Below, piece after piece: positions 45,144 through 53,998 of a stretch of 64,000 bases of DNA. The position numbers were made by a program, and so were the translations under genes. A model generated the notes under the pieces. It saw nothing but the letters and a program-made list of their open reading frames with translations, did no database searches and had not been told where the DNA came from. The stretch is from Segatella copri. Lineage in GTDB: Bacteria; Bacteroidota; Bacteroidia; Bacteroidales; Bacteroidaceae. Where the stretch lies: contig NZ_CP137557.1 in assembly GCF_019249655.2 (NCBI RefSeq), forward strand, positions 1 through 64,000. Reading direction: 5' to 3'. Positions within the stretch are counted from its first letter, which is position 1. Each line of letters starts with the position of its first letter.

Positions 45144-45920
45144 ATGTTCAAAGTAATAGATACGCATACTCATTTTGATGCGGAGGAATTTGATGAGGAT
45201 AGAGCGGAAGCTTTCGCTCGTGCCAGAGAAGCGGGGGTAGGCAAGGTGTTCTTGCCTGCCATCGACGTGAAAACTACGCACGCCGTGCTCGCCCTGAGCC
45301 GGGAATATCCGGGCTACGCCTATCCTATGATTGGTCTGCATCCCGAAGAGGTGAAGGCTGATTGGAAGGAGCAGCTGGCTGAACTCAGGAAGATGCAGAT
45401 TTCCGATTTTATCGCCATCGGCGAAATCGGACTGGATTATTACTGGAGTCGTGAGTTCGAGCACGAGCAGCTGGAGGCATTCGAAGAACAGGTGAAGTGG
45501 GCGATAGAAACCCGTCTGCCCCTGATGATTCATTGCCGCAAGGCACAGAACGAGATGGTGCACTTGCTTCGCCAGTATCAGAAAGACCTGCCTGGCGGCG
45601 TGTTCCACTGCTTCACAGGCAATCAGAAGGAGGCAGAAGAACTCCTCTCGTTCGATAACTTCGTGCTGGGCATCGGCGGTGTATCCACCTTCAAGAGCAG
45701 TCATCTGAGAGAAGATCTCCCTGCCGTGGTACCGATGAACCGCATCGTGCTGGAAACCGACAGCCCTTACATGGCTCCCGTCCCATTCCGAGGCAAGCGT
45801 AACGAGAGCGCCTTTGTGCTAGAAGTACTTAAAACCTTGGCGAAAGCCTATGGCGTAAGTGAAGAAGAATTTGCCAAGCAAACCAATGAAACCGTAGAAA
45901 GAGTATTCCATATAGAATAA
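45144..45920 (+). CDS. tatD: TatD-family metal-dependent hydrolase/DNase
   Basis: A 258-residue amidohydrolase-fold protein of the TatD family (3'-5' exonuclease or D-aminoacyl-tRNA-related activities in characterised members). Metal ligands are seen in DTHTHFDAEEFDEDR (about 5-19), GEIGLDYY (Glu about 94), MIHCRKA, VFHCFTGN and LETDSPY. The length is normal. It follows the polyprenyl synthase by 39 bases with an AT-rich GTTAATAG-type spacer. Confidence 0.95.
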   Translation: MFKVIDTHTHFDAEEFDEDRAEAFARAREAGVGKVFLPAIDVKTTHAVLALSREYPGYAYPMIGLHPEEVKADWKEQLAELRKMQISDFIAIGEIGLDYYWSREFEHEQLEAFEEQVKWAIETRLPLMIHCRKAQNEMVHLLRQYQKDLPGGVFHCFTGNQKEAEELLSFDNFVLGIGGVSTFKSSHLREDLPAVVPMNRIVLETDSPYMAPVPFRGKRNESAFVLEVLKTLAKAYGVSEEEFAKQTNETVERVFHIE

Positions 45921-45963
45921 ATATAAACTTTTAAAATATAAATCCTTAACCAAACTATTCATT

Positions 45964-48501
45964 ATGACTAGAAAAATGTTGATGGCAGCCCTCCTGATGG
46001 CTGCATTTTCACAGGGCACTCAGGCACAAGATCTGAGCGGCCAGCGTTCTGAAAAGCAGGACGTGAACATGATTCCGGGCAAGAAACTGAATCATCACGG
46101 ACTCATCGTGAGTCCTACACCACATCTCCTGAATGTGGATGCTGCTAACCGACTCGACCTGCAGAATGGAGTCAAGGTAATCGACAAGAAAGGCAAGTTT
46201 GCCGACGACGTGAAGTTCCTTACCGCCAACACCAAGGGCGTTCGCCTGACCATCGATTTCGGTGGAAAACTGGCAGCCAAGGCTGGCGTTAAACCTGTTT
46301 CGGGAGCCTACAGCCTGAAGGCTGATGCCAAGGGAATCCAGATTGTGGGCTACGATGAGCGTGGTGCCTTCTATGGTCTGCAGACTCTGCGCCAGATTGT
46401 AAGCAGCGAGATGGCGAAGGGCCAGATGCCTTACACCACCTGTAATGACTACCCTGATCTTCCAAACCGTGGTGTGGTAGAAGGTTTCTATGGCGAACCT
46501 TGGTCTCATCAGGTGCGTCTTTCCCTCATCGACTATTACGGAAAGAACAAGATGAACACCTATCTCTATGGTCCGAAGGATGACCCATATCACAGTTGTC
46601 CTAACTGGCGCTTGCCTTATCCGGAGAAAGAGGCTAAGAACATCAGCGAACTCGTTCAGGCTTGTCGCCGCAACCGAGTAGACTTCGTGTGGGCTATCCA
46701 TCCGGGACAGGACATCAAGTGGAACGAGGAAGACTATCAGAATCTGGTTCACAAGCTCGATTTGATGTACGACCTCGGTGTGCGATCTTTCGCCATCTTT
46801 TTCGATGATATTTCCGGCGAGGGTGCCAACCCGGTAAAGCAGTCGGAACTTCTCAACCGCCTCGAAAAGGAATTTGTGAAGGCTAAGGGCGATGTTGCTC
46901 CGCTCGTGATGTGTCCTACCGATTACACCCGTCTCTGGGCGAATCCAAAGCCAACCGGTTCTCTCGCCATCTTCGGCAATACCCTCGACCCATCCATCAA
47001 TGTATTCTGGACGGGTGATGTGGTTTGCAGTGACTTGACCCGCGAGACTCTCGACTGGGTGAATTCCCGCATCAAGCGCCCGGCTTACTACTGGTGGAAC
47101 TTCCCTGTAACCGATTATGCCCGCCATATCATCATGCAGGGTCCTACCTACGGTTTGCAGACCGACCTGACCAACAAGGATCTCTGCGGATTTGTCAGCA
47201 ACCCGATGGAGCACGGAGAGGCATCCAAGCTGGCGCTCTATGGTGTAGCCGACTATACCTGGAACATCGCCAACTATAATCCGCTCGACAACTGGGAGCG
47301 TGGCTTGGTAGATCTTACTCCAGAAGCACACGAGGCATATCGCACCTTCGCCATGCACTCTTGCGATACCGAGACCGGTTATCGCCGCATCGAATCATGG
47401 GAGACCAAGAGTTTCCGCATCGATAACTTCACAGATGCAGAGTTCAATGCCTTGCAGAGTGAGTTTGTAAGAGTGAAGAATGCGCCTGCCCAAATGGAGG
47501 CAAACTGCAAGAATGCCCTGCTGATGAAGGAACTCCGCCCATGGCTCACAGAGTTTGGCAAGTTGGGCGACCGTGGCTTGAAGACCATGACTCTCATCAA
47601 GGAATACAAGGCTGGCAACGACCAGGCATTCTGGGATGGCTATGTCAACAACCGCATGAGCAAGGAAGATGTGGCTGCCTACGAGAAGCACAAGTCTGGT
47701 ACCATGGTATTGCAGCCATTCTACGAGCAGTCGATGGACGACATGGCATCTGGCTTCTTCAAGAAGTTGACCGGCAAGGTTCCTGCTTTCTATAAGGGCA
47801 TTGGTACTTATGCCACTTTGAGAACCACCCAGAGCAAGGCGATGTTCGACAACGATTCTACTACCTATTATACATCGGGCAACGGTCAGAACACTGGCGA
47901 CTGGATTGGTGCCGACCTAGGCTGCGTGCGTCAGGTATCTGAGGTAAGAATCCTCCAGGGCCGCAACTCTGTGGATGATGTGGATTACTTCGACAACACC
48001 GTATTGGAGTATTCTCTTGACAGAAAGGAATGGAAGGCGCTCACAGGCGAGTTGAAAAAACAGTATATCATCAACTGGAAGACCGACACCCCTGTTGAGG
48101 CTCGCTATATCCGCATCAAGAAGTTGAAGTCAGACAAGCGCAACTGGGCTGCTGTCCGTACCTTCGAGGTGAACCCAACCACCCCGGAGCGTCTGAACTT
48201 CCCTGTTGAGGCTGGCAATCTGCAGGCAGCGATGTATGGTTTTGATGAGAATCCATGCACTTCTTTCACCAACGATGGTGTACTTTCGTTTGGTGTCGAG
48301 AAGGATGTAAAGGGTTACACCCTGCTCTTGAAGTTGGCTCCAGGTAAATCATTGGTATGTCGCCAGCTGAATGCCAAGGGCAAGGTTTTGGCAACAACCC
48401 TCATCGACCAGTCGTTCTGCAAGATAGAATTGGTGAAGAAGGCAGCGAAGATTCAGCTGGATGGTTCTGCCGAAATCTTCGAGATTATTCCTGAGAAATA
48501 G
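45964..48501 (+). CDS. GH84 beta-N-acetylglucosaminidase
   Basis: An 845-residue secreted hexosaminidase of family 84 (bacterial O-GlcNAcase homologue), acting by substrate-assisted catalysis. It has a signal peptide (about 1-20, GTQA), an N-terminal GH20-like alpha/beta domain (about 40-150), a catalytic barrel starting RGVVEGFYGEPWSHQ with the paired catalytic Asp281-Asp282 in FFDDISGEG, a helical region, and a C-terminal discoidin-like F5/8 type C domain (about 640-740) with a further beta domain. It is likely involved in removing GlcNAc from host mucin or glycoproteins. It is longer than the minimal family architecture. A terminator follows. Confidence 0.94.
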   Translation: MTRKMLMAALLMAAFSQGTQAQDLSGQRSEKQDVNMIPGKKLNHHGLIVSPTPHLLNVDAANRLDLQNGVKVIDKKGKFADDVKFLTANTKGVRLTIDFGGKLAAKAGVKPVSGAYSLKADAKGIQIVGYDERGAFYGLQTLRQIVSSEMAKGQMPYTTCNDYPDLPNRGVVEGFYGEPWSHQVRLSLIDYYGKNKMNTYLYGPKDDPYHSCPNWRLPYPEKEAKNISELVQACRRNRVDFVWAIHPGQDIKWNEEDYQNLVHKLDLMYDLGVRSFAIFFDDISGEGANPVKQSELLNRLEKEFVKAKGDVAPLVMCPTDYTRLWANPKPTGSLAIFGNTLDPSINVFWTGDVVCSDLTRETLDWVNSRIKRPAYYWWNFPVTDYARHIIMQGPTYGLQTDLTNKDLCGFVSNPMEHGEASKLALYGVADYTWNIANYNPLDNWERGLVDLTPEAHEAYRTFAMHSCDTETGYRRIESWETKSFRIDNFTDAEFNALQSEFVRVKNAPAQMEANCKNALLMKELRPWLTEFGKLGDRGLKTMTLIKEYKAGNDQAFWDGYVNNRMSKEDVAAYEKHKSGTMVLQPFYEQSMDDMASGFFKKLTGKVPAFYKGIGTYATLRTTQSKAMFDNDSTTYYTSGNGQNTGDWIGADLGCVRQVSEVRILQGRNSVDDVDYFDNTVLEYSLDRKEWKALTGELKKQYIINWKTDTPVEARYIRIKKLKSDKRNWAAVRTFEVNPTTPERLNFPVEAGNLQAAMYGFDENPCTSFTNDGVLSFGVEKDVKGYTLLLKLAPGKSLVCRQLNAKGKVLATTLIDQSFCKIELVKKAAKIQLDGSAEIFEIIPEK

Positions 48502-48521
48502 GATTATTATATAACAAAAAT

Positions 48522-48555
48522 GATGATCTCGCATTTTGCCAGGTCATCTTTTTTG
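48522..48555 (+). terminator. Terminator after the GH84 gene
   Basis: GATGATCT pairs with AGGTCATC (one G-T pair), followed by TTTTTTG. Confidence 0.8.
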
Positions 48556-48562
48556 TTTTGAT

Positions 48563-48602
48563 AAGGGGTTATATGCCACAAAATGGTGGTGTATAGCCCC
48601 TT
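48563..48602. repeat. Hairpin related to the 55555/56532 repeat
   Basis: AAGGGGTTATATGCCAC pairs with GTGGTGTATAGCCCCTT around a short loop and is followed by a T-rich run. It has the same design (TATATGCCAC ... GGYGTATA) as the two hairpins near 55.6 and 56.6 kb but a different outer stem. Confidence 0.7.
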
Positions 48603-48648
48603 TGTTTAATTTGAAAAACGCAGAAAAAGAGGGGGAAATTTTGTTTGT

Positions 48649-50689
48649 GGGGGAGGCCGTCCGAAAACTTAATTAGGGAAGCAAACAACTGAATTGGGCA
48701 TTTTTCTTTTGCTCTTTATAGTTAATTAACCTCGTATCTTCTTGATTCTCAATTATTTTATGTATTTTTGTAGTAAAAAACAAGAAAGATATGGCATATA
48801 AAAAAGGACAAGATAGACGACAGAGGGTTCTTTTCCCTGATTGCATTGACGAGTATGTAGAGGCTGACGCCCCTGTTCGCTTGTTTGATGCTTTTGTCGA
48901 TAATCTCAAAATGGATGAACTGGGATTCGTCCGCAGTACTCCTGCAGAGACAGGTACTCCTGGATATGATCCTCGCGATCTCCTCAAACTCTATATTTAT
49001 GGTTACTTCTATCAGGTACGTTCCTCTCGCAAACTTGCTCGTGAGTGCAAGTGTAACGTAGAGGTAATGTGGCTGCTCAACAAGCTGACTCCTGACTTTC
49101 GTACAATCTCCGATTTCCGCAAGGACAACAAGAAGGCTATTACTAAAGTTTTTAAAGAGTTCAACAAGTTTTGTATGGGACTGAAGCTCTTTTCCAAGTC
49201 ATACATCTCTATTGATGGAAGCAAGTTTAAGGCTGTAAATGCTAAAGACAACAACCTTACTCTAAGCAAACTCGATGACCGAATCAAGCGTCTTGATGAA
49301 CATATTTCTATCTATATGGAAGAACTTGAAGCATACGATCATGAGGAAGGACGCAGGCTCTCTAAAGATGAGTTGCAACGTAAGCTTGATGTTTGCAAGG
49401 AGCGCAAGGAACGCTATGAGGGATACCGTGATACACTTGAGAAAAGTGGTGAAAGCCAGATTTCCTTAACCGATCCTGATTCCCGACTAATGAAAGCCAA
49501 CGAAGGCTTTTGTGTCGGTTATAATGTGCAAACTGCAGTTGATGCGGAGAGCCATATGATAGCAGGCTTCCTGGTAACCAACAGTCCAACAGACCATGGT
49601 CAGCTTACAAGCGTAGCATCTGAGGTGAAAGCCGATTATGGTGTTGACGTTCTTGAATCAACTGCAGACAAGGGGTACGAGTGTCCCGAGGTTCATGCAG
49701 ATGCATTGGCTAATGGTATCGTACCAAATGTCATCCAACGTGATGGCAGCTGCACGGAGCAGGTTCAGTTTGACTATAACGAAGCTACCATAACTGACGA
49801 ACAAAAGTCAAGTACTAATCCAGAAGATTTGAAGGCATGTCTTGAAGCTGCAGTCATACCGGAAGCCTACAAGGATTTTTTAACCGATGCACAGATTGTA
49901 GAGGTCAAGGAGTACACTTCTGATGTAGCAGAGTCTGCTGTACTGAAGATGACTCCCGGGCAGATGCGTGCCAAGGCTCTTGAAGGATACTTCGTGAGGG
50001 ATGCCGAACGCAATCTTGTCTATTGTCCCCAAGGAGAAATCCTGAGGCAAAAGTCTATCAAAAGAAACGGTATGATCCGCTACTGCAACAAGCTTGCATG
50101 TAAAAAATGCAAGTGCAAGTGTACCATCCAGAAGTTCAAGGAGGCAGACTTCAACAAAGACACCTTGATAAAGGCAACCGAAGCAAAACGCAAGCAACTC
50201 AAAGAAGAGAATAAGGACAAGCCAAAACCTCCAAGAATGAAGATCGTGAAGAAGGGTGTCCGTTACGTTTTACATCTAGATCAGAACAAGATGGACAATC
50301 GCAAATGCCTCTCCGAGCATCCTTTTGGAACCATGAAGCGAGCACTTGGGCAATACTACTTTTTACTGAAAGGCAAACTGAAAGTAACTGCTGAGATGGG
50401 TCTCTTTTGCCTATCTTATAACCTTCGTCGTGCCATATCTCTCAAAGGTGTACCTGCTTTGATTGCTTCTCTTGGATAATGACCTGTAGGGATCAATACC
50501 ATCGAAAAACACGCTCTATTAGTGTTCATATCGGCCATTTTAAGCCCTTATGACGAATTGTTTAACATAAACTAAAATTTTAAGATGAAAAAAGATATGC
50601 CCTTAGAGGGGCTTAGGTGGAGTCGTGATAGCGGTTCTGCCCTCTATGATACACCCCAAAACGGCCGTTCTCGGACGGGCTGGGGGAGG
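48649..50689 (+). mobile_element. IS1182-type insertion sequence
   Basis: A single transposase gene lies between imperfect terminal inverted repeats: GGCCGTCCGAAAAC on the left (from about 48655) and, read inward, GCCCGTCCGAGAAC on the right (from about 50680). GGGGGAGG stands directly outside both (48649-48656 and 50682-50689) and may be the target duplication or part of the ends. Limits are good to a few bases only. The 360-base gap 50480-50840 holds the right end, a GC-rich inverted stretch and the promoter of the fimbrial cluster. Confidence 0.75.
48791..50479 (+). CDS. IS1182 family transposase
   Basis: A 562-residue DDE transposase: N-terminal DUF772-like part (LFDAFVDNLKMDELGF, YDPRDLLKLYIYGYFYQVRSSRKLARE), first catalytic Asp at about 142 (SIDGSKFKAVNAK), a variable coiled middle, a second Asp region in ADKGYECPE, and a C-terminal zinc-ribbon-like Cys cluster (CKKCKCKCTIQ) before the terminal EHPFGTMKRALG stretch that supplies the Glu. 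It is full length and uninterrupted, so probably active. Its own -7 box (TATTTTTG, about 48760) is present. It lies just upstream of a truncated gene and the fimbrial cluster. Confidence 0.93.
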   Translation: MAYKKGQDRRQRVLFPDCIDEYVEADAPVRLFDAFVDNLKMDELGFVRSTPAETGTPGYDPRDLLKLYIYGYFYQVRSSRKLARECKCNVEVMWLLNKLTPDFRTISDFRKDNKKAITKVFKEFNKFCMGLKLFSKSYISIDGSKFKAVNAKDNNLTLSKLDDRIKRLDEHISIYMEELEAYDHEEGRRLSKDELQRKLDVCKERKERYEGYRDTLEKSGESQISLTDPDSRLMKANEGFCVGYNVQTAVDAESHMIAGFLVTNSPTDHGQLTSVASEVKADYGVDVLESTADKGYECPEVHADALANGIVPNVIQRDGSCTEQVQFDYNEATITDEQKSSTNPEDLKACLEAAVIPEAYKDFLTDAQIVEVKEYTSDVAESAVLKMTPGQMRAKALEGYFVRDAERNLVYCPQGEILRQKSIKRNGMIRYCNKLACKKCKCKCTIQKFKEADFNKDTLIKATEAKRKQLKEENKDKPKPPRMKIVKKGVRYVLHLDQNKMDNRKCLSEHPFGTMKRALGQYYFLLKGKLKVTAEMGLFCLSYNLRRAISLKGVPALIASLG

Positions 50690-50774
50690 TAAATTCTGTT
50701 TAAATTGCTGTCGCTTTCCTAGGCAAAGAGACACCTAAGTATATTTTGTTGACGCCACTTTTGATTTTTTTTTG

Positions 50775-50782
50775 TATATTTG
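50775..50782 (+). promoter_or_regulatory. -7 box ahead of the fimbrial cluster
   Basis: TATATTTG fits the consensus, about 60 bases before the truncated gene at 50841. Since the following genes are closely spaced, it probably drives the fimbrial cluster. Confidence 0.6.
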
Positions 50783-50840
50783 CAACATGAAAGTTAGAAC
50801 AACGTTTCTTACCTTTACAATATAAACTAAAGAAATAAAT

Positions 50841-51038
50841 ATGGTGAATTATTTGACAACAAAGATTAAGCTATTGATAGCGATACTTGCAATCATCCTT
50901 CCTTTTTCGGTTGCGCAAGCAGAAGAAAAAGAAGATGGAATGACTGGTTCGCAAGGCTGGTATGCCGGTGTAGAGGCAGGAATGCCTTTCGGCTTCTCTA
51001 CCTTCTCGAGTTTCGGACACGACATCAGTAACCCATAA
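50841..51038 (+). pseudogene. N-terminal stump of an outer-membrane beta-barrel protein
   Basis: A 65-codon frame with a clean signal peptide (about 1-27, AQAEE) followed by QGWYAGVEAGMPFGFSTFSS, which looks like the first strand of an OmpA-type or porin-like barrel; it then stops at ISNP. A barrel cannot fold from this length, so I read it as a gene that has lost its 3' part, with the fimbrial gene starting 13 bases later. OmpA-like genes often head such fimbrial clusters. A deletion near the IS element is a plausible cause. It could still be translated and supply a leader for the operon. Confidence 0.6.
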
Positions 51039-51051
51039 AACAAGATAGATA

Positions 51052-51966
51052 ATGAAAGCAAAAAGAATATTTAATATTTGGTTATGGGTGCTGCTATGCG
51101 TCCCATGCCTGTTGGCAAGTTGCGACCATGATGTTCATGATGGTGAGGATGAGGGTGGCTTGTCTGTATCGCTCACCTGGGCAGATGAAGCCGACCAAGG
51201 TACGGAAGTGAAGGACGTGAAACTCTGGATATTCAATGCCGATGACGGTTCGCTTGTAGAGGAAAAACATGATGGCAGTGCGCAGGAGGTGGCAAGCCAA
51301 CGCTTTGCTCTTCCTGTAGGACATTATCAGATTCTGGCTGCCACCAACCTTATTGAACCGTTTTTTATCGGTGAGGCTACAAGGGCACCCCTCAATATGA
51401 AACAGCTCATGTTTGGATTGTCCAATCCAAGTGCCTCTCCCGACCATGCCTATTATGGTGTCACGGACATCGGTATAGACAAATTAAATGTCAACTACAT
51501 AACAAAAAATGAAATGCGACATATACTTGCAGAATTGACCATCTTCATTGAAGGAGTTCCTGACAATTTTGCAATGATAGGCAAGGTTCTGAATGTGGCA
51601 ACCGGGCTCCTGCCCCTGCAAAAGAATGAGGATGGAACATTCGGGACGGCAAGCTATACCAAGGAAGAGTGTGATATACCTTTGAGAATTGCAGTGCCTG
51701 GCGAAACTTTAAAAACGGAAACATTACGCTTGATGCCGACAGCCAATGGTTTACATACCACCAAGTTGTTTATCCAACTGATTTCTCCTGGGGGAGTAGT
51801 TAGCAACTACGACATCGAAGCTCCTGTCATGAAGTCTGGCGGCAAGTACAAGATAAACTTGGAATTTGAGGAGATGAAACCTTACATGTATCTTACGAGC
51901 ACGAAGATAGATGATTGGACTGAGGAATGGATATACCGTGGTGAAATCCTGAATCCTGAAGATTAA
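51052..51966 (+). CDS. FimB/Mfa2-family fimbrial anchor lipoprotein
   Basis: A 304-residue lipoprotein (lipobox LLASC, Cys about 24) of the FimB/Mfa2 type, whose members anchor and limit the length of Bacteroidota fimbriae. The N-terminal beta-sandwich starts GGLSVSLTWADEADQGTEVKDVKLWIFNADDGSLV, followed by LPVGHYQILAATNL, and a second sandwich begins about residue 150 (AELTIFIEGVPDNF). It is the first intact gene of the cluster, 60 bases before the first fimbrillin. Assignment rests on fold-level pattern and context. Confidence 0.8.
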   Translation: MKAKRIFNIWLWVLLCVPCLLASCDHDVHDGEDEGGLSVSLTWADEADQGTEVKDVKLWIFNADDGSLVEEKHDGSAQEVASQRFALPVGHYQILAATNLIEPFFIGEATRAPLNMKQLMFGLSNPSASPDHAYYGVTDIGIDKLNVNYITKNEMRHILAELTIFIEGVPDNFAMIGKVLNVATGLLPLQKNEDGTFGTASYTKEECDIPLRIAVPGETLKTETLRLMPTANGLHTTKLFIQLISPGGVVSNYDIEAPVMKSGGKYKINLEFEEMKPYMYLTSTKIDDWTEEWIYRGEILNPED

Positions 51967-52026
51967 GCGACCCTCTCATTTTGCAAGAATCAAAACAAGA
52001 ATATAAACATAAAATAGTAAAAGACA

Positions 52027-52941
52027 ATGAAAAAGAAAACTTATCTCTTTGCCCTGATGGCAATGGTTTTGACATTGGGCAGTTGTTCTGACAACGAGAA
52101 TGGTATCGGAGGCGAGACCTCCCAGTACATCACCGTTTCTACCAGTATCGGCAATATGACACGTGTTGCCACAGATGAGAAGGGTGGACAAACCTTTGAA
52201 GAGGGTGATGAAATCAGTGTGTATGCCTGGACTGGCGATGCAACTGTTGCTCCAGAGACAAGCGAGCGTGTGGTGAATAACGCCATCAACAAGTTGACTA
52301 ACGGTTCATGGGTATCCACTCCACAGATGCTTTGGAAGAACAACCGTGACAAGCATTATTTCATCGGTGTCTATCCAACTGCAGCAATATCCGACCTTTC
52401 TGCCGGAGAATATACATTCGATGAGACAAAGCAAGTGGAAAGCGACCTCTTGGTGGCAGTCAACAAAGATGGCTTATCCTATAATGTCGATGAACCGCAA
52501 ACAGTTCCTCTTACCTTTACCCATGTAATGGCAAAACTTGTGGTGAACCTTACCTATAAGAATCAATGGGGAACAGAGGGACCTACCGTAGATAAGGTAG
52601 CTGTAGGCAATGCCGCAAAAAAAGCAACCGTCAATTATCTGACCAAGGTTGTCACCCCATCTACTGTAGCAGAAGATAAAGCCGACTTCGACATGCCAGC
52701 TTTAACTGCCAACAAGCAATATACTTCCATCATCATCCCGCAGGATGGTGTTCAGAAGATTACCATCACCATTGGCGGAAAGGACTTCATCTACGACAAC
52801 GGTACTCCTTTCAAGTTTGAGAGTGGCAAGATTACTACCATCAACCTGGAGGTAGGACGTGATATCATAAAACTTGGCGATGTAAACATCTCCGACTGGG
52901 GTTCTACAGGCGAACCTATCAAGGGTGAGGCCTACGATTAA
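52027..52941 (+). CDS. Fimbrillin-family lipoprotein (pilin candidate 1)
   Basis: A 304-residue lipoprotein (lipobox LGSC, Cys about 21) of the fimbrillin/Mfa1-like family. The N-terminal domain runs from about 30 to 165 (VSTSIGNMTRVATDEKGGQTFEEGDEISVYAW). The second domain begins PLTFTHVMAKLVVNLTY, a typical fimbrillin feature, and the protein ends with NISDWGSTGEP. In this family the lipidated precursor is cut by a surface protease at an Arg after the first strand (TR at about 43-44 is a candidate) and then polymerises by strand exchange. Cotranscribed with the two genes after it. Confidence 0.85.
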   Translation: MKKKTYLFALMAMVLTLGSCSDNENGIGGETSQYITVSTSIGNMTRVATDEKGGQTFEEGDEISVYAWTGDATVAPETSERVVNNAINKLTNGSWVSTPQMLWKNNRDKHYFIGVYPTAAISDLSAGEYTFDETKQVESDLLVAVNKDGLSYNVDEPQTVPLTFTHVMAKLVVNLTYKNQWGTEGPTVDKVAVGNAAKKATVNYLTKVVTPSTVAEDKADFDMPALTANKQYTSIIIPQDGVQKITITIGGKDFIYDNGTPFKFESGKITTINLEVGRDIIKLGDVNISDWGSTGEPIKGEAYD

Positions 52942-52974
52942 CTTTCTTAAAATTAAAACATAAAATTCGACAAT

Positions 52975-53967
52975 ATGAAAGCAATTAAAATATTAACAAT
53001 GGCAGCTTTGGCAACGGCAGTTTTTGCCAGCTGCTCCAACGATGAGGATTTGGCACAGAGCAATTATCCAATGGATAATGTGGTTAGAATCACGACTAGT
53101 GTAGATGGCATGAATACCCGTGCTTCTTACGGAAACAGTACGGACAAGCTTAAATCGTTTGGCTTCTGCATCAAAAATGCTAATAGCGAAAAATATACCT
53201 ATGATAATATCAAGGTAACAAAGGAAGGCAACAATTGGAATCCTGCTACCCAAATGTTGTGGCAGAATTCAACTACCGCTGTTGACATTCTGGCTTATGC
53301 GCCATATCAGGAGACTACCGAAGATGCAAATGGCAAAGTTAAAGTCTTCGGAAAGTCAGATTATGCCTTTTCTGTACAAGCGGATCAAAGCGATGCTGAA
53401 GACTATTCATCCGACCTTATTGTATATAAGCAAACGGGATTCACGCCTGGTTCGGAATTGAATACCAGCAAAGCGGTTGATGTCGCATTCACCCATCTTC
53501 TCAGTCAGCTGAATCTCACTATCGAGTTAAGAGACCAGTTTAATCAGGATGAAAAAAAACCTGTTACGGAAGCAACCGTAACTGATGTCAAGGTGAATGG
53601 CACCATTATCAGCAGCAAAGTGGATTTCTCAGCAAGTCCTATAAGTGTTCAAGTTGACGATACCCAGGAAGCAACCGCCATTACTCCAGAAACTACAGAA
53701 TTCAAGGCGGCTGGTAAAACAACCGACCATGCTGCCTTCAACTATTCTGCCATTGTGATTCCGCAGACCGTTACTGCTGGTAATTTCAGTATTTCGTTCA
53801 AAGTGGATGGCACTGATTACATCTGGACATCCACCAGCGATGTGAATTTTGTATCTGGTAACAAACATCAGTTGAGTCTGCTGGTTGGTAAGGATGTAGT
53901 GCAGGTAAAAGGTATAACTGCAACGCCTTGGGGAAAAGAAAACATTACCCAAGGAGAGACTGATTAA
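52975..53967 (+). CDS. Fimbrillin-family lipoprotein (pilin candidate 2)
   Basis: A 330-residue lipoprotein (lipobox FASC, Cys about 20) with the same two-domain design as its neighbour: VRITTSVDGMNTRASYG (candidate cleavage Arg), a first domain to about 155, then VDVAFTHLLSQLNLTIEL and a C-terminal TPWGKENITQGE like the WG-containing ends of its paralogues. Gaps to neighbours are 33 and 31 bases. Several divergent fimbrillins in one operon usually mean a major pilin plus minor or tip subunits. Confidence 0.85.
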   Translation: MKAIKILTMAALATAVFASCSNDEDLAQSNYPMDNVVRITTSVDGMNTRASYGNSTDKLKSFGFCIKNANSEKYTYDNIKVTKEGNNWNPATQMLWQNSTTAVDILAYAPYQETTEDANGKVKVFGKSDYAFSVQADQSDAEDYSSDLIVYKQTGFTPGSELNTSKAVDVAFTHLLSQLNLTIELRDQFNQDEKKPVTEATVTDVKVNGTIISSKVDFSASPISVQVDDTQEATAITPETTEFKAAGKTTDHAAFNYSAIVIPQTVTAGNFSISFKVDGTDYIWTSTSDVNFVSGNKHQLSLLVGKDVVQVKGITATPWGKENITQGETD

Positions 53968-53998
53968 AGATTTGTTTGACATTTAAAATAGACAAGAT

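Noticed and set aside
46009..47358. 449-codon frame antisense to the GH84 gene
   Set aside because: Lies wholly inside a well-identified gene and has no recognisable domains.
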